Source of the DNA: Methylobacterium marchantiae
GTDB lineage: Bacteria > Pseudomonadota > Alphaproteobacteria > Rhizobiales > Beijerinckiaceae
DNA: 64,000 bases
NCBI RefSeq assembly: GCF_022179405.1
Contig: NZ_BPQT01000007.1
Span: 1-64,000 of the forward strand
Direction of reading: 5' to 3'
The position numbers and the translations under genes were made by a program. Shown in pieces: positions 19,759-28,289 of the stretch (positions are counted from its first letter, which is position 1; every line of letters begins with the position of its first letter). The notes beneath the pieces were generated by a model. It did no database searches. It had not been told where the DNA came from and worked only from the letters and a program-made list of their open reading frames with translations.

Positions 19759-20616
19759 TCAACCGTTTGCCTGCTCTCGCCTCCATGCCAGGGGCGACAT
19801 CGCCTTGTAGCGCTTGAACGCCGCCGCGAACTGGCTCGGATCGCCGTAGCCCACGCAAATCGCGATGGAGGCGACCGGGAGAGTGGAGTGGGTGAGCAGG
19901 TCGGCGGCCCGGTCCAGGCGGCGGCGGGTGATGAAGGCGTAGGGCGGCAGACCCACCGAAGCCTGGAAGCAGCGGCTGAAGTAATGCTGGCTCAAACCCG
20001 CGACGCGGGCGAGATCGGCGACGCACAGGTCCCCACCCAGGCCCGCATCGATGAAGGCGACCACCGCGGACATCTGCCGCGTCGTCAATCCGTGGACGGA
20101 AGCCGGTTCGGGCCGGGCCGCGGCATGTCCCAGCCGATGCACCACGATGGCTAAGGCATGGTCGAAGAACGCCGTGGCGAAACCGTGCAGCCCGGCTTCC
20201 TCCCACATGGCGGTGAGCGTGGCCGTCAACAGGACATCGTCATGGTAGGTCGAGGCCAACGCCTCGATGTCCAGTCTGCCTCCCGGCAATTCGGCGGCCA
20301 GCCGCTTCAGGCGCCGCTCGGATATCCCCAGGGCCAACAGGCTCATGCGCGGCCCGAAGCCTTCGCCGCCGTCATAGGGAGCCCCGAGGCCGACGCGTCC
20401 CGGCATGAACAGGCCGTCGAGTTTCTGGGTCCGGCTGTTGCGAAGCAGGCGACCGCCTCCGCTCATGCAGAGATGGATCCAGAGGGTGTCCGTGCTCTCG
20501 TAGGCGCCCTCGAAATCCTCGTAATCCGAACGGGTCATGATCGTATCGAGGCTGAGATCGGCCCGGACGATCTCATGTGTGGCCTCGATGATCCGTGGAG
20601 ATGGGTCGGTGGTCAT
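19759..20616 (-). CDS. AraC-family transcriptional regulator
   Basis: A 285-residue regulator from ATG 20616. The ORF extends 24 codons further to 20688 (MSFVIERST...), and the choice is uncertain because neither start has a strong ribosome-binding site. The C-terminal third has the double helix-turn-helix of AraC/XylS proteins (SVADLARVAGLSQHYFSRCF-like first motif, then SIAICVGYGDPSQFAAAFKRYKAMSP). The N-terminal part is a ligand-sensing domain with no assigned ligand. It is divergent from a TonB-dependent receptor. That arrangement is typical of siderophore-responsive activators such as PchR, so a role in inducing this iron island is likely by inference. Confidence 0.85.
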   Translation of the reverse strand: MTTDPSPRIIEATHEIVRADLSLDTIMTRSDYEDFEGAYESTDTLWIHLCMSGGGRLLRNSRTQKLDGLFMPGRVGLGAPYDGGEGFGPRMSLLALGISERRLKRLAAELPGGRLDIEALASTYHDDVLLTATLTAMWEEAGLHGFATAFFDHALAIVVHRLGHAAARPEPASVHGLTTRQMSAVVAFIDAGLGGDLCVADLARVAGLSQHYFSRCFQASVGLPPYAFITRRRLDRAADLLTHSTLPVASIAICVGYGDPSQFAAAFKRYKAMSPLAWRREQANG

Positions 20617-20707
20617 ACGTTCGCTGCGGCTGGCAGATTGCTCAATAACGTCACAACCTAAAGTGGATCGCTCGATGACGAAGGACAATCTCCGTCCAAT
20701 AGATGAG

Positions 20708-20724
20708 TTTGTAATTATTCAAAT
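20708..20724. promoter_or_regulatory. Irr/ICE-box-like site upstream of TonB receptor
   Basis: TTTGTAATTATTCAAAT matches 14 of 17 positions of the ICE-type consensus bound by the rhizobial iron regulator Irr (TTTRGAAYNRTTCYAAA, from memory). It lies in an AT-rich gap between the divergent AraC-type gene and the receptor, about 170 bp before the receptor start. A related box sits upstream of the other iron operon in this island. Confidence 0.5.
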
Positions 20725-20893
20725 TGAACTGTGTATTACCGCAACAGAAGCGGCGTATTTCAGCTTTCTGCTCTTGAATGGCAGACTAGGCGCATTTTTC
20801 GCAGGAATTCAATACCGCGTCCCGGCCCGGGGTGACTAATCAGGTCGCTGCGGCGGCAGACCTCCATTGCCGGCGGGAATGCGAGAGACGGCG

Positions 20894-23104
20894 ATGCGGG
20901 ACAATTTCGAAAAGCTCTTCTGTTCGGTCGTGAAGGGTGCCGTTCTTGGGACGCTCATCACGGGAAGTTTCGCGCGGTCGGCCACGGCCCAGGACAACCC
21001 GCAGGCCGTCACCCTCGATCAGTTGAGCGTCGATGCCGCGGCTTCGCGCAACCCCAACACCATCATCGGCACGCCGCCGCCCCCTTATGCCGGCGGTCAG
21101 GTGGCCAGCGGGACGCGGCTCGGATTCCTCGGCAACAGCAACGTCTTCGATACGCCGTTCAACATCACCGGATATACCGACACCCTGGTCCGGGATCAGC
21201 AGGCCCAGAGCCTCATCGAGGTCGCCACGAACGATCCGTCCGTTCGGGCCGTCACGTCCAGCACGGGTGCCGCCGGCAACCAGTTCTACATCCGCGGCTT
21301 TCCGGTCTATGCCAGCGACATCGCGTTCGACGGACTCTACGGCGTGGTCGATAGCCGCCGGCCGGCCATCTATAACGTGGAGCGGGTCGAGATCCTCAAG
21401 GGGCCGAGCGCCCTCGTCAACGGGATCGCCCCGATCGGAGGCATCGGCGGCAGCATCAACCTGATCCCCAAGCGCGCCTATGACGAGCCGCTGACCCGGA
21501 TCACGCCGTTCTTCATCTCGCAAGGCCAGTTCGGCACGGCCGTGGATATCGGCCGGCGCTTCGGAGATGCGAAGGAATGGGGCGTGCGCGTCAACGGCGT
21601 CTACCGCAACGGCGAATCCGCCATCGACCGCGAACGGCTCGAAGTGGGCTTCGGCTCGATCGGCGTCGATTATCGCGGCGAGCGCGTCCGGCTCTCCGCC
21701 GATTTCGGGTATCAGGTCGACGATTACCGGCGGAACCGGTCGTTCCTCACGGTGGCGCCCGGCATCCAGATCCCGAGGGCGCCGAATCTCAGCCTCAACC
21801 ATAACCAGCCCTACGAATTCCAGCGGACGCAGACCAAGTTCGGCACCTTCCGGGCCGAGTACGACCTCACCGCCGACACCACGCTCTATGCCGGCTTCGG
21901 TGGACACTCGACCCAGGAAAGCGCGCTCGCCAGCTTCCAGACCCTGGTGACGTCGATGGGGGGTGTCGCCGGCCCGTTCGCCCGGCAGCAATACGTCACC
22001 GAATCCTACTCGGCCGAGGCCGGCCTGCGCACCCGGTTCCAGACGGGCCCCATCGCGCACCGGGCCACCCTCTCCACCGTCGGCTTCTGGAGCACGACGA
22101 ACTACCCGAAGGCGGTCCAGTTCCTGCCCGGCGGCTTCTCGAACCTCTACAGCCCGGTCCCGATCGCGGCTCCGGCCTATACCGACATCGATATCGGGAA
22201 TGCCCGCGGGTCGATGCAGATCAACCGCAGCGTCGCCTTCGCCGACACCCTGTCGTCCCTGGACGAGCGGGTCCTGCTCACCGTGGGCGGGCGCTTCCAG
22301 CAGATCGGGGTCAAGGGCTACGACTTCTCGCCCGGAAGCCCGAGCTTCGGTGACGCCACGTCGAGCTACGACAAGGTCGCCTGGACGCCGGCAATCGGCC
22401 TCGTCGTCAAGCCGCTGGAACACCTCTCGCTCTACGGCAACTACATCGAGGGCCTGCTCTCGAGCGGCGCCTCGCCGGTGACGGCGAGCAACCCGAACCA
22501 GGCGCTTCCGCCGACCATCGCCGACCAGAAGGAAATCGGCGTGAAATACGATTTCGGCGGCGTCGGCGTCAGTGCCGCCCTGTTCGAGATCAACCAGCCC
22601 AACGCCTTCCAGGACCCGGCGACGCGGAACTACGCGCTCAACGGCCTGCAGCGGAACCGGGGAATCGAGTTCAGCCTGTTCGGCGAACTCGCGCCGGGCG
22701 CGCGCCTGATCGGTGGCGTCGCCTTCACGGATGGTCGCCTGGTCCGTACCGAGGGCGGGGCCTTCGATGGCAGGAGCGCGCCCGGCGTCCCCGGCACCAC
22801 GGTCAGCCTCTACGGCGAATACGACCTGCCGCCATGGTTCGCGCGCGGCGTGACGCTGACCGGACGCATCATCCACACCGCGTCCCAATACTACGATCAG
22901 GACAACCTGCAGCGCATCCCGGACTGGACCCGGTTCGATGCGGGCCTCCGCTACACGTTCCTCGGCTCGTGGGGCAAACCGGTGACGTTGCGGGCCACCG
23001 TCGAGAACGTTTCGGGCGAGAATTACTGGGCGTCCACCGGAAACGGCTTCCTCACGCTGGGAGCGCCCCGGACCTACCTCGTCTCGGCCCAGCTGGACTT
23101 CTGA
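20894..23104 (+). CDS. TonB-dependent siderophore receptor
   Basis: A 736-residue outer-membrane receptor (745 from a TTG at 20867, 741 from ATG 20879). ATG 20894 was chosen for GAGAG spaced six bases upstream. A signal peptide ends near ATAQ-D. The plug domain includes QFYIRGFPVYASDIAFDG and the VERVEILKGPSALVNG motif, and then the beta-barrel ends in an aromatic C-terminus (SAQLDF). The overall pattern is that of FhuA/FpvA-type ferrisiderophore receptors. The next gene starts 2 bp after the stop, so receptor and PepSY protein are co-expressed. Which siderophore is used cannot be read. Confidence 0.92.
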   Translation: MRDNFEKLFCSVVKGAVLGTLITGSFARSATAQDNPQAVTLDQLSVDAAASRNPNTIIGTPPPPYAGGQVASGTRLGFLGNSNVFDTPFNITGYTDTLVRDQQAQSLIEVATNDPSVRAVTSSTGAAGNQFYIRGFPVYASDIAFDGLYGVVDSRRPAIYNVERVEILKGPSALVNGIAPIGGIGGSINLIPKRAYDEPLTRITPFFISQGQFGTAVDIGRRFGDAKEWGVRVNGVYRNGESAIDRERLEVGFGSIGVDYRGERVRLSADFGYQVDDYRRNRSFLTVAPGIQIPRAPNLSLNHNQPYEFQRTQTKFGTFRAEYDLTADTTLYAGFGGHSTQESALASFQTLVTSMGGVAGPFARQQYVTESYSAEAGLRTRFQTGPIAHRATLSTVGFWSTTNYPKAVQFLPGGFSNLYSPVPIAAPAYTDIDIGNARGSMQINRSVAFADTLSSLDERVLLTVGGRFQQIGVKGYDFSPGSPSFGDATSSYDKVAWTPAIGLVVKPLEHLSLYGNYIEGLLSSGASPVTASNPNQALPPTIADQKEIGVKYDFGGVGVSAALFEINQPNAFQDPATRNYALNGLQRNRGIEFSLFGELAPGARLIGGVAFTDGRLVRTEGGAFDGRSAPGVPGTTVSLYGEYDLPPWFARGVTLTGRIIHTASQYYDQDNLQRIPDWTRFDAGLRYTFLGSWGKPVTLRATVENVSGENYWASTGNGFLTLGAPRTYLVSAQLDF

Positions 23105-23106
23105 CG

Positions 23107-24291
23107 ATGGCGACGGGACCCGACGCGCCCCGCCTGCGGGCCTTCCGTCTCTGGTCGTTCGTCCATACCTGGACGAGCCTGATCAGCATGGTCTTCATGC
23201 TGATGCTGTGCCTCACCGGCCTGCCGCTGATCTTCCATCATGAGCTCAACGGCTTCCTCGGCTACGAGCCCGAGGTGCCGACGATGCCGGCGGGAACGGC
23301 GCACGTGTCCCTGGACCGGATCGTCGCCTCGGCCCAGGCATCGAAACCCGGGCTCGTAGTCCAGTACCTCGTCTTCGACCACGACGAGCCGGACGTCGCT
23401 TTCGTCAATCTCGCCCGGGACGTCCGCTCGCCGCCGTCGGACATGACGATCCTGTCCATGGATCTGCGCAACGCCGCGCTACTGCGGGAACCCAAGCCGA
23501 ACGAAGGTCCCGTCGGCTTCCTGCTGCAACTGCATGTCGACATGTTCCTCGGCCTCGGCGGCAAGCTCTTCCTCGGTGCGATGGGCTTCCTGTTCGTGAT
23601 GGCCATCGTCTCCGGCATCGTCCTCTACGGCCCGTTCATGCGGAAGCTCGACTTCGGCACCGTCCGCCGCAACCGGACGCGGCGGATCCATTGGCTCGAC
23701 TGGCACAACCTCGTCGGCGTCGCGACGCTGTGCTGGGCGCTGATCGTCGGGGGGACGGGCGTGGTGAACACCTGGGCCGACCTCATGCTGAAGGTCTGGC
23801 AGTTCGGCCAGCTCGCCGAGATGACGGCCCCCTATCGCGACGCTCCGCGCCCCGCCCGCCTCGCCTCCATCGCCGAGGCGGTGGCGACGGCGAAGGCGGC
23901 GGCCCCGAACATGACCCCGCGCTTCGTCGCCTATCCCGGAACCGTCGTGAGCAGCAACAACCACTACGCCGTATTCATGGCCGGCGACACGCCGCTGACC
24001 TCGCGGCTGCTCAAGCCCGCCCTCATCGATGCCGAGACCGGCCACCTCACGGACATGCGGGCGATGCCCTGGTACATCCAGGCCCTTCTGGTCTCGCAAC
24101 CTCTGCATTTCGGGGATTACGGCGGTCTTCCCCTCAAGGTGGTCTGGGCGCTCCTCGACCTCGCCACCATCGTCGTCCTCGGCAGCGGCCTCTATCTCTG
24201 GATCGCCCGCAGACGGTCGAGAGCGACCGACGCGAAGACGATCGGGGATCGCGGTCGAACCGGCGCCTCTCGCCTCGGAGCCGCCGAATGA
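23107..24291 (+). CDS. PepSY-associated inner-membrane protein
   Basis: A 394-residue membrane protein of the PepSY_TM family. Transmembrane segments are seen near residues 18-40, 155-178, 200-222 and 360-380, with periplasmic PepSY-like regions between them. The conserved histidines at HTWTSL (first helix), HVDMFLGLGG, HWLDWHNLVG and LHFGDYGG would suit heme binding. Such proteins, when paired with siderophore receptors, are thought to act as ferric or ferrisiderophore reductases. It starts 2 bp after the receptor and overlaps the next small gene by ATGA. Confidence 0.85.
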   Translation: MATGPDAPRLRAFRLWSFVHTWTSLISMVFMLMLCLTGLPLIFHHELNGFLGYEPEVPTMPAGTAHVSLDRIVASAQASKPGLVVQYLVFDHDEPDVAFVNLARDVRSPPSDMTILSMDLRNAALLREPKPNEGPVGFLLQLHVDMFLGLGGKLFLGAMGFLFVMAIVSGIVLYGPFMRKLDFGTVRRNRTRRIHWLDWHNLVGVATLCWALIVGGTGVVNTWADLMLKVWQFGQLAEMTAPYRDAPRPARLASIAEAVATAKAAAPNMTPRFVAYPGTVVSSNNHYAVFMAGDTPLTSRLLKPALIDAETGHLTDMRAMPWYIQALLVSQPLHFGDYGGLPLKVVWALLDLATIVVLGSGLYLWIARRRSRATDAKTIGDRGRTGASRLGAAE

Positions 24292-24473
24292 GACCACGTC
24301 CGCCCATCCGATCCCGGATCTGGACGATCCCCTCGATCCTCGCGGTCCTGATGCTGATCGGCCTGCTGCTCGCGCTGGTCGCCGACGGCGTGTGGGATGG
24401 TCTCGCCAGCGCCGCATTGGCCGGCGTGCTGCTCTACACCGCCTGTGAGGGTCTTCGCTCGAGCGGGACATGA
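24288..24473 (+). CDS. Small two-helix membrane protein
   Basis: A 61-residue protein starting within the PepSY stop (ATGA overlap). A basic N-terminus (MRPRPPIRSRIW) is followed by two hydrophobic stretches (about residues 15-34 and 38-55). No family is recognised. Its coupling to the receptor/PepSY pair suggests an accessory role in the same uptake or reduction complex, by position only. Confidence 0.7.
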   Translation: MRPRPPIRSRIWTIPSILAVLMLIGLLLALVADGVWDGLASAALAGVLLYTACEGLRSSGT

Positions 24474-24535
24474 CCGCGATCCGGGCGTCGTGCGCGACAT
24501 GCGAACCCGCATGCCCGCCCGAGGAGCGGTCTCCG

Positions 24536-25828
24536 TCAATCCCGCGCCAGCGGTTCGGTCCCGCACCATTCGGCCACGAACAGCGCCATCGCGGTGGTGA
24601 TCCGCTTCACCGAGGCGAGGCTGACGCGCTCGTCGAAGCCGTGGATGTTCTCGCTGATCGGTCCGTAGCAGAGAGCCGGGACCCGGTCGTAGAGGGCATG
24701 GACGCGGGTATCGAGATAGCTCGGCGACATGAAGCTTTGCAGGTCCGTGCCCGTCGCGGCCCGGTGCGAGGCCGCCAGCACCCGCTCGGCCTCCGACCCC
24801 TCCTCGAGCTCGTAGCCTTCCGAGAAGAAGCCGTCGAAGGCGACGATGGGCGGCGTCTTTTCGAGGAACGGATCGGTCCGCGCGAAGTCCGCCACCGCGG
24901 CCTCGATCTCGCGTGCCGCATCCGCCGCTTCGACGCCGGGATAGAACGCAATACGGCACGCAATCCGGCACCAAGCGGGCACGGATGACGCCCAATCGCC
25001 CCCCTCGATCCGGCCAATATTGAGGTTGATCGGATGCGCCTCGCCCTCGAAATGGCGCCGTCCCGCCTTGCGCTCGTTCCACGCTTCCTCGAGTTCGCGC
25101 AGGGCGCCGATGACCCGATAGGTCGCGTCGATGGCATTGGCGCCGGCGCCCATTTCGCGGACATGGACCGGCCTTCCCCGCACCTCGATGGTGAACCACA
25201 GCACGCCGGTATTAGCGCGAACGAGCTTCTCGTCCTCGGGCTCGGGGATCAGCACGGCATCGGCCCGGTAGCCGTGCAGATGTGCCATGAGCGCGCCGTT
25301 TCCGGTGGATTCCTCCTCGACCACGGACTGAATCGTCACCGTCGCCGCCGGCTGGAGGCCGATTCGCGCCAGCGCATCGAGGGCGAAGAGGTTGGCGGCG
25401 TGGCCGGCCTTCATGTCGGCCGCGCCGCGTCCGTACATCCAGTCGCCCCGGATCACAGGCTCGAAGGGCGGATCGGTCCACAGGTCGAGGGGACCCGTCG
25501 GCACCACGTCCACATGCGCCTGCAGGATGAGCGAGCGGCCCGTCTCCCGCCGCGGCCGGTGGGTGCCGACGACGAGGGGTGCATCGGAATGGTCCGGTGC
25601 GATCCGCCCTCCGCCGGGATGCGCGGCGATGGCCCCATGGTCCATGCGGACACGTTCCATTGCGTAGCCGCGATCCCGCAAGGAATGGAAGACGTAATCC
25701 TGAACCGCAAGCTCCATACCTCGCACCGATCCGAAGCGCACGAGGGCCTGAGTATGAGCGACCTGATCGGCGAAACCGTCCTCGACGGAGGCGGCGATGC
25801 GATCCGAGAGCGCGGGGGCGAGAGCCAT
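24536..25828 (-). CDS. M20-family metallohydrolase (ArgE/DapE type)
   Basis: A 430-residue M20 peptidase/deacylase. The zinc site is visible: H105 and D107 in HVDVVP, D138 in GRGAADMK, and E171-E172 in the VVEEES segment. A dimerisation domain occupies about residues 200-320, and the C-terminal metal histidine is in ENIHGFDE. Family members deacylate amino acids or cleave small peptides; substrate is not predictable. It lies on the minus strand inside the iron island, between the receptor arm and the DUF3325/PepSY/DUF3649 arm. Removal of an acyl or peptide group from an imported siderophore is one speculative role. Confidence 0.88.
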   Translation of the reverse strand: MALAPALSDRIAASVEDGFADQVAHTQALVRFGSVRGMELAVQDYVFHSLRDRGYAMERVRMDHGAIAAHPGGGRIAPDHSDAPLVVGTHRPRRETGRSLILQAHVDVVPTGPLDLWTDPPFEPVIRGDWMYGRGAADMKAGHAANLFALDALARIGLQPAATVTIQSVVEEESTGNGALMAHLHGYRADAVLIPEPEDEKLVRANTGVLWFTIEVRGRPVHVREMGAGANAIDATYRVIGALRELEEAWNERKAGRRHFEGEAHPINLNIGRIEGGDWASSVPAWCRIACRIAFYPGVEAADAAREIEAAVADFARTDPFLEKTPPIVAFDGFFSEGYELEEGSEAERVLAASHRAATGTDLQSFMSPSYLDTRVHALYDRVPALCYGPISENIHGFDERVSLASVKRITTAMALFVAEWCGTEPLARD

Positions 25829-25903
25829 GGATCGTCCTCGTGAGAGCCTGTCGAACAGGCCTCCACATAGGAGAACCAGAGCGCTCGGGAACCCGGCGCG
25901 GCC

Positions 25904-26242
25904 TCAGACGAAGAAAGCGGTGGCCATGGCGAGGGGCAGGGCGGCAATCGCTGCCGGACGGATCCAGGCCGGGCGATAGGACATCAGCGCCACGACCACG
26001 AGCGCGGCGCCCGTGAGCGAACCGAGCCATTGCACCGGTCCGAAATTCCAGTCTGCCGTGACGATCGCCGCCGAGAATGCCAGAGCGATGGCGAGCCAGC
26101 CGGCCACTCGGAAAGCCATGTCTCGTTGCCGGGAAGGGCGCCCCTGGAACAGCGTCCGGCCATGCCGGTCCATACTCAGGCACAGGCAGGCGAGGCCGGA
26201 GAAGCTCAGGAGACAGGTGAGGGACACGGCAAGCGGCGTCAT
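25904..26242 (-). CDS. DUF3325-type small membrane protein
   Basis: A 112-residue protein with three to four hydrophobic segments (about residues 3-23, 45-62, 68-88 and 92-111). Size and position match the DUF3325 family that accompanies PepSY and DUF3649 genes in iron clusters. It overlaps the upstream PepSY gene by 4 bp and is the last gene of the leftward DUF3649-PepSY-DUF3325 operon. Molecular function is unknown. Confidence 0.75.
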   Translation of the reverse strand: MTPLAVSLTCLLSFSGLACLCLSMDRHGRTLFQGRPSRQRDMAFRVAGWLAIALAFSAAIVTADWNFGPVQWLGSLTGAALVVVALMSYRPAWIRPAAIAALPLAMATAFFV

Positions 26243-27759
26243 GCTCGGGCAAGGTCTCCAGTGGCGCGGGCCGCTTCTCGCCGCGGCCCCTCATAGCGGC
26301 CGACTTTGCGTGCACCGAGAACGAAGACCAGTGCGAGCGCCGCCATGGCGGCATCGAAGCCGAGGAAGTCGGTGCGCCATCCCGTCGTGGCCCAACCGAC
26401 CAGGGGAACGGCGAGGAAGAGGAGCGCGGCGGCATAGGCCATCTCGCGCCACGCTTGGCGATGCGGGCGGGCGAGTGGGATCAGGGCGGCGGCGAGCCAG
26501 CTTCCGAAGAAGATCGCGCCCTCCCACGAGTCCCGGGCGGCCAAATCCACGGGTATCAGGCGGTTCGCCAGGAAGAACGACGCCATGCCGACGGGCAGGC
26601 CCAGGATCGTGCCGATGTTCAGCGCATGGACGAGGCGCCAGCCGAAGGCCGGTCGGACCATGCCTTTCGGTGCCCGCGCCACGGTCCAGAGAACGAGGCC
26701 GCTGGCGATCGCAATGCAGCCCATCAGGCCCGAGAGAAAGAACAGGATCCGCAGGGCCGGCCCTGCGAAATGCGCCTCGTGCAAACCGACGAAGCTCGTA
26801 TAGGCATGAGCGGCGGGTTTGAGCGGCCCGGTCCGTTCGACGATCTCCCCGGTCACTGCGTTGAACGCTATCTGCGGATGGCGATGAGCGAGCCCGTGCG
26901 GCTCCTCGAACACGGCCACCACGGTGGCGTTGGCATCGCCCGGATTGTTGATGGAGACCATCTCGAGGGGCTCGCTCACCTCGGCCTGGGCGCGGCGGAT
27001 GAGGGGCCCGAGTGGCGCCGGCTCGGCCGGCTTGCCTTCGGCCGCGCGCCAGGTCGTCATCTGACCGGACTCGGCGTAGAAGCGCAGTTCGTCGCCCTTG
27101 TAGACGCTCACCATGCCCCACGGCATGTACATGAGCGAGAGCGACACGATGCCCGTATAGGTAATCATCAGGTGGAATGGCAGCGCGAGCACGCCGGTGA
27201 CGTTGTGCGCGTCGAGCCAGCCGCGCTGGGCCGACTTCGAACGCCGGAAGGTGAAGAAGTCGGCGAAGATCCGGCGATGGGTGACGATGCCGCTGATGAG
27301 AGCGATCAGCAGGGTCATCGCGCAGAGGCCGACGATCCAGCGACCCACGGCCGGCGGCATCTGCAATTCGTAGTGAAAGCGATAGAAGAAATCGCCGCCC
27401 TTGGTCGCCCGGGCGACTGTCGGCGCACCCGTGGCCGGATCCAGGAGCGCCTTGCCGATCTCCCCATCCGGCGTGTCCATCCAATAGGCCCCGATGAGGG
27501 GGTTGTCGGCCTGAGGCATTCCGATGAACCAGGCCATCGCCTTGGGCGCATGGACCTTTAGATGCGCGACACCGAGTTCGGCCGCGCGGACCACGTCGTA
27601 TTCCGCTTCGGCCCGCAACTCCGGTCTCATCCAGAGCGAGATGTCGGTCTTGTAGTAGGTGGCGGTGCCGGTGACGAAGACGGCGAACATCACCCAGCCG
27701 GTGACGAGTCCCGCCCAGGTGTGGAGCCACGCCATCGACTGGCGGAAACCCTGCTTCAT
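26239..27759 (-). CDS. PepSY domain inner-membrane protein (ferric reductase-like)
   Basis: A 506-residue PepSY_TM protein. The N-terminal helix (WLHTWAGLVTGWVMFAVFVTG) carries a conserved His. Further helices lie near residues 140-160, 195-220, 340-362, 380-402, 415-435, 440-460 and 470-488. A large periplasmic region sits between helices. His residues in WLDAHNVTG and VGLHEAHFAG are candidates for heme ligation. It overlaps DUF3649 upstream and DUF3325 downstream by 4 bp each, so the three are translationally coupled. The family is linked to reductive iron release; direct activity is inferred. It is longer than the other PepSY protein of this island by four C-terminal helices. Confidence 0.85.
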   Translation of the reverse strand: MKQGFRQSMAWLHTWAGLVTGWVMFAVFVTGTATYYKTDISLWMRPELRAEAEYDVVRAAELGVAHLKVHAPKAMAWFIGMPQADNPLIGAYWMDTPDGEIGKALLDPATGAPTVARATKGGDFFYRFHYELQMPPAVGRWIVGLCAMTLLIALISGIVTHRRIFADFFTFRRSKSAQRGWLDAHNVTGVLALPFHLMITYTGIVSLSLMYMPWGMVSVYKGDELRFYAESGQMTTWRAAEGKPAEPAPLGPLIRRAQAEVSEPLEMVSINNPGDANATVVAVFEEPHGLAHRHPQIAFNAVTGEIVERTGPLKPAAHAYTSFVGLHEAHFAGPALRILFFLSGLMGCIAIASGLVLWTVARAPKGMVRPAFGWRLVHALNIGTILGLPVGMASFFLANRLIPVDLAARDSWEGAIFFGSWLAAALIPLARPHRQAWREMAYAAALLFLAVPLVGWATTGWRTDFLGFDAAMAALALVFVLGARKVGRYEGPRREAARATGDLARA

Positions 27760-28079
27760 GCGGGCTGCCCCGCACTGCCGAGGGCGAGCCAGAGACCAGC
27801 ACCGAGGCAGAGGGCCGGAAGCGCCAGCCCAATCGCCGCGCGGCCGAGGCTACGGGCGGAGAAGACCCAGATCACAGCTCCTGCCATGATCGCGAAGCTC
27901 GCCAGGGTCGCCGAGGCGACGGCCTCGGAGCGATCGAGGGGCAGGGTCAGAGACAAGAAAGCGGTGGCGATGGCCGCGAGGCCGTACCCTCCGAAGATCG
28001 CCAGAAGGGTACGGGCCGCCACCATCACGCGGTAGCGCCCCCGCGATGGTCCTGCGCTCGGCTTGATCGTATCCGTCAT
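27756..28079 (-). CDS. DUF3649-type iron-uptake membrane protein
   Basis: A 107-residue protein with three hydrophobic segments (about residues 22-46, 55-75 and 80-102). Size, order and partners match DUF3649 proteins, often annotated as iron transporters because they accompany TonB receptors. It is the first gene of the leftward operon and shares a 4-bp overlap with the PepSY gene. An Irr-box-like palindrome lies about 180 bp upstream. Confidence 0.75.
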   Translation of the reverse strand: MTDTIKPSAGPSRGRYRVMVAARTLLAIFGGYGLAAIATAFLSLTLPLDRSEAVASATLASFAIMAGAVIWVFSARSLGRAAIGLALPALCLGAGLWLALGSAGQPA

Positions 28080-28261
28080 CGGCGGGCAGCACCGGAATGC
28101 GAGAAGCGGGCACTCCCTTTCGAGGAGCGAACGACAAGAAAGCTCAGCGACGGAAGGCCGGCCGAATGGATGACCTCTCAGCCGCGATGATCGGGATCTT
28201 CCACAGAACGCCCAACACGGACGCTATACAGACCCTCATCTTGCCCGGGCAATCTCTATGT

Positions 28262-28278
28262 TATGGAATGATTCCAGG
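28262..28278. promoter_or_regulatory. Irr/ICE-box-like palindrome
   Basis: TATGGAATGATTCCAGG contains a perfect 13-bp palindrome (TGGAAT-G-ATTCCA, 28264-28276) whose 11-bp core agrees fully with the RGAAYNRTTCY core of the Irr ICE consensus recalled from the literature. It lies about 180 bp upstream of the DUF3649 operon and 12 bp before the helicase ATG. The iron operon is the more natural target. Confidence 0.55.
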
Positions 28279-28289
28279 ATGACGAGCCG

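Noticed and set aside
19457-19810. 117-codon frame between typA and the AraC-type gene
   Set aside because: No domain and a composition unlike a folded protein; its end overlaps the AraC gene antisense.
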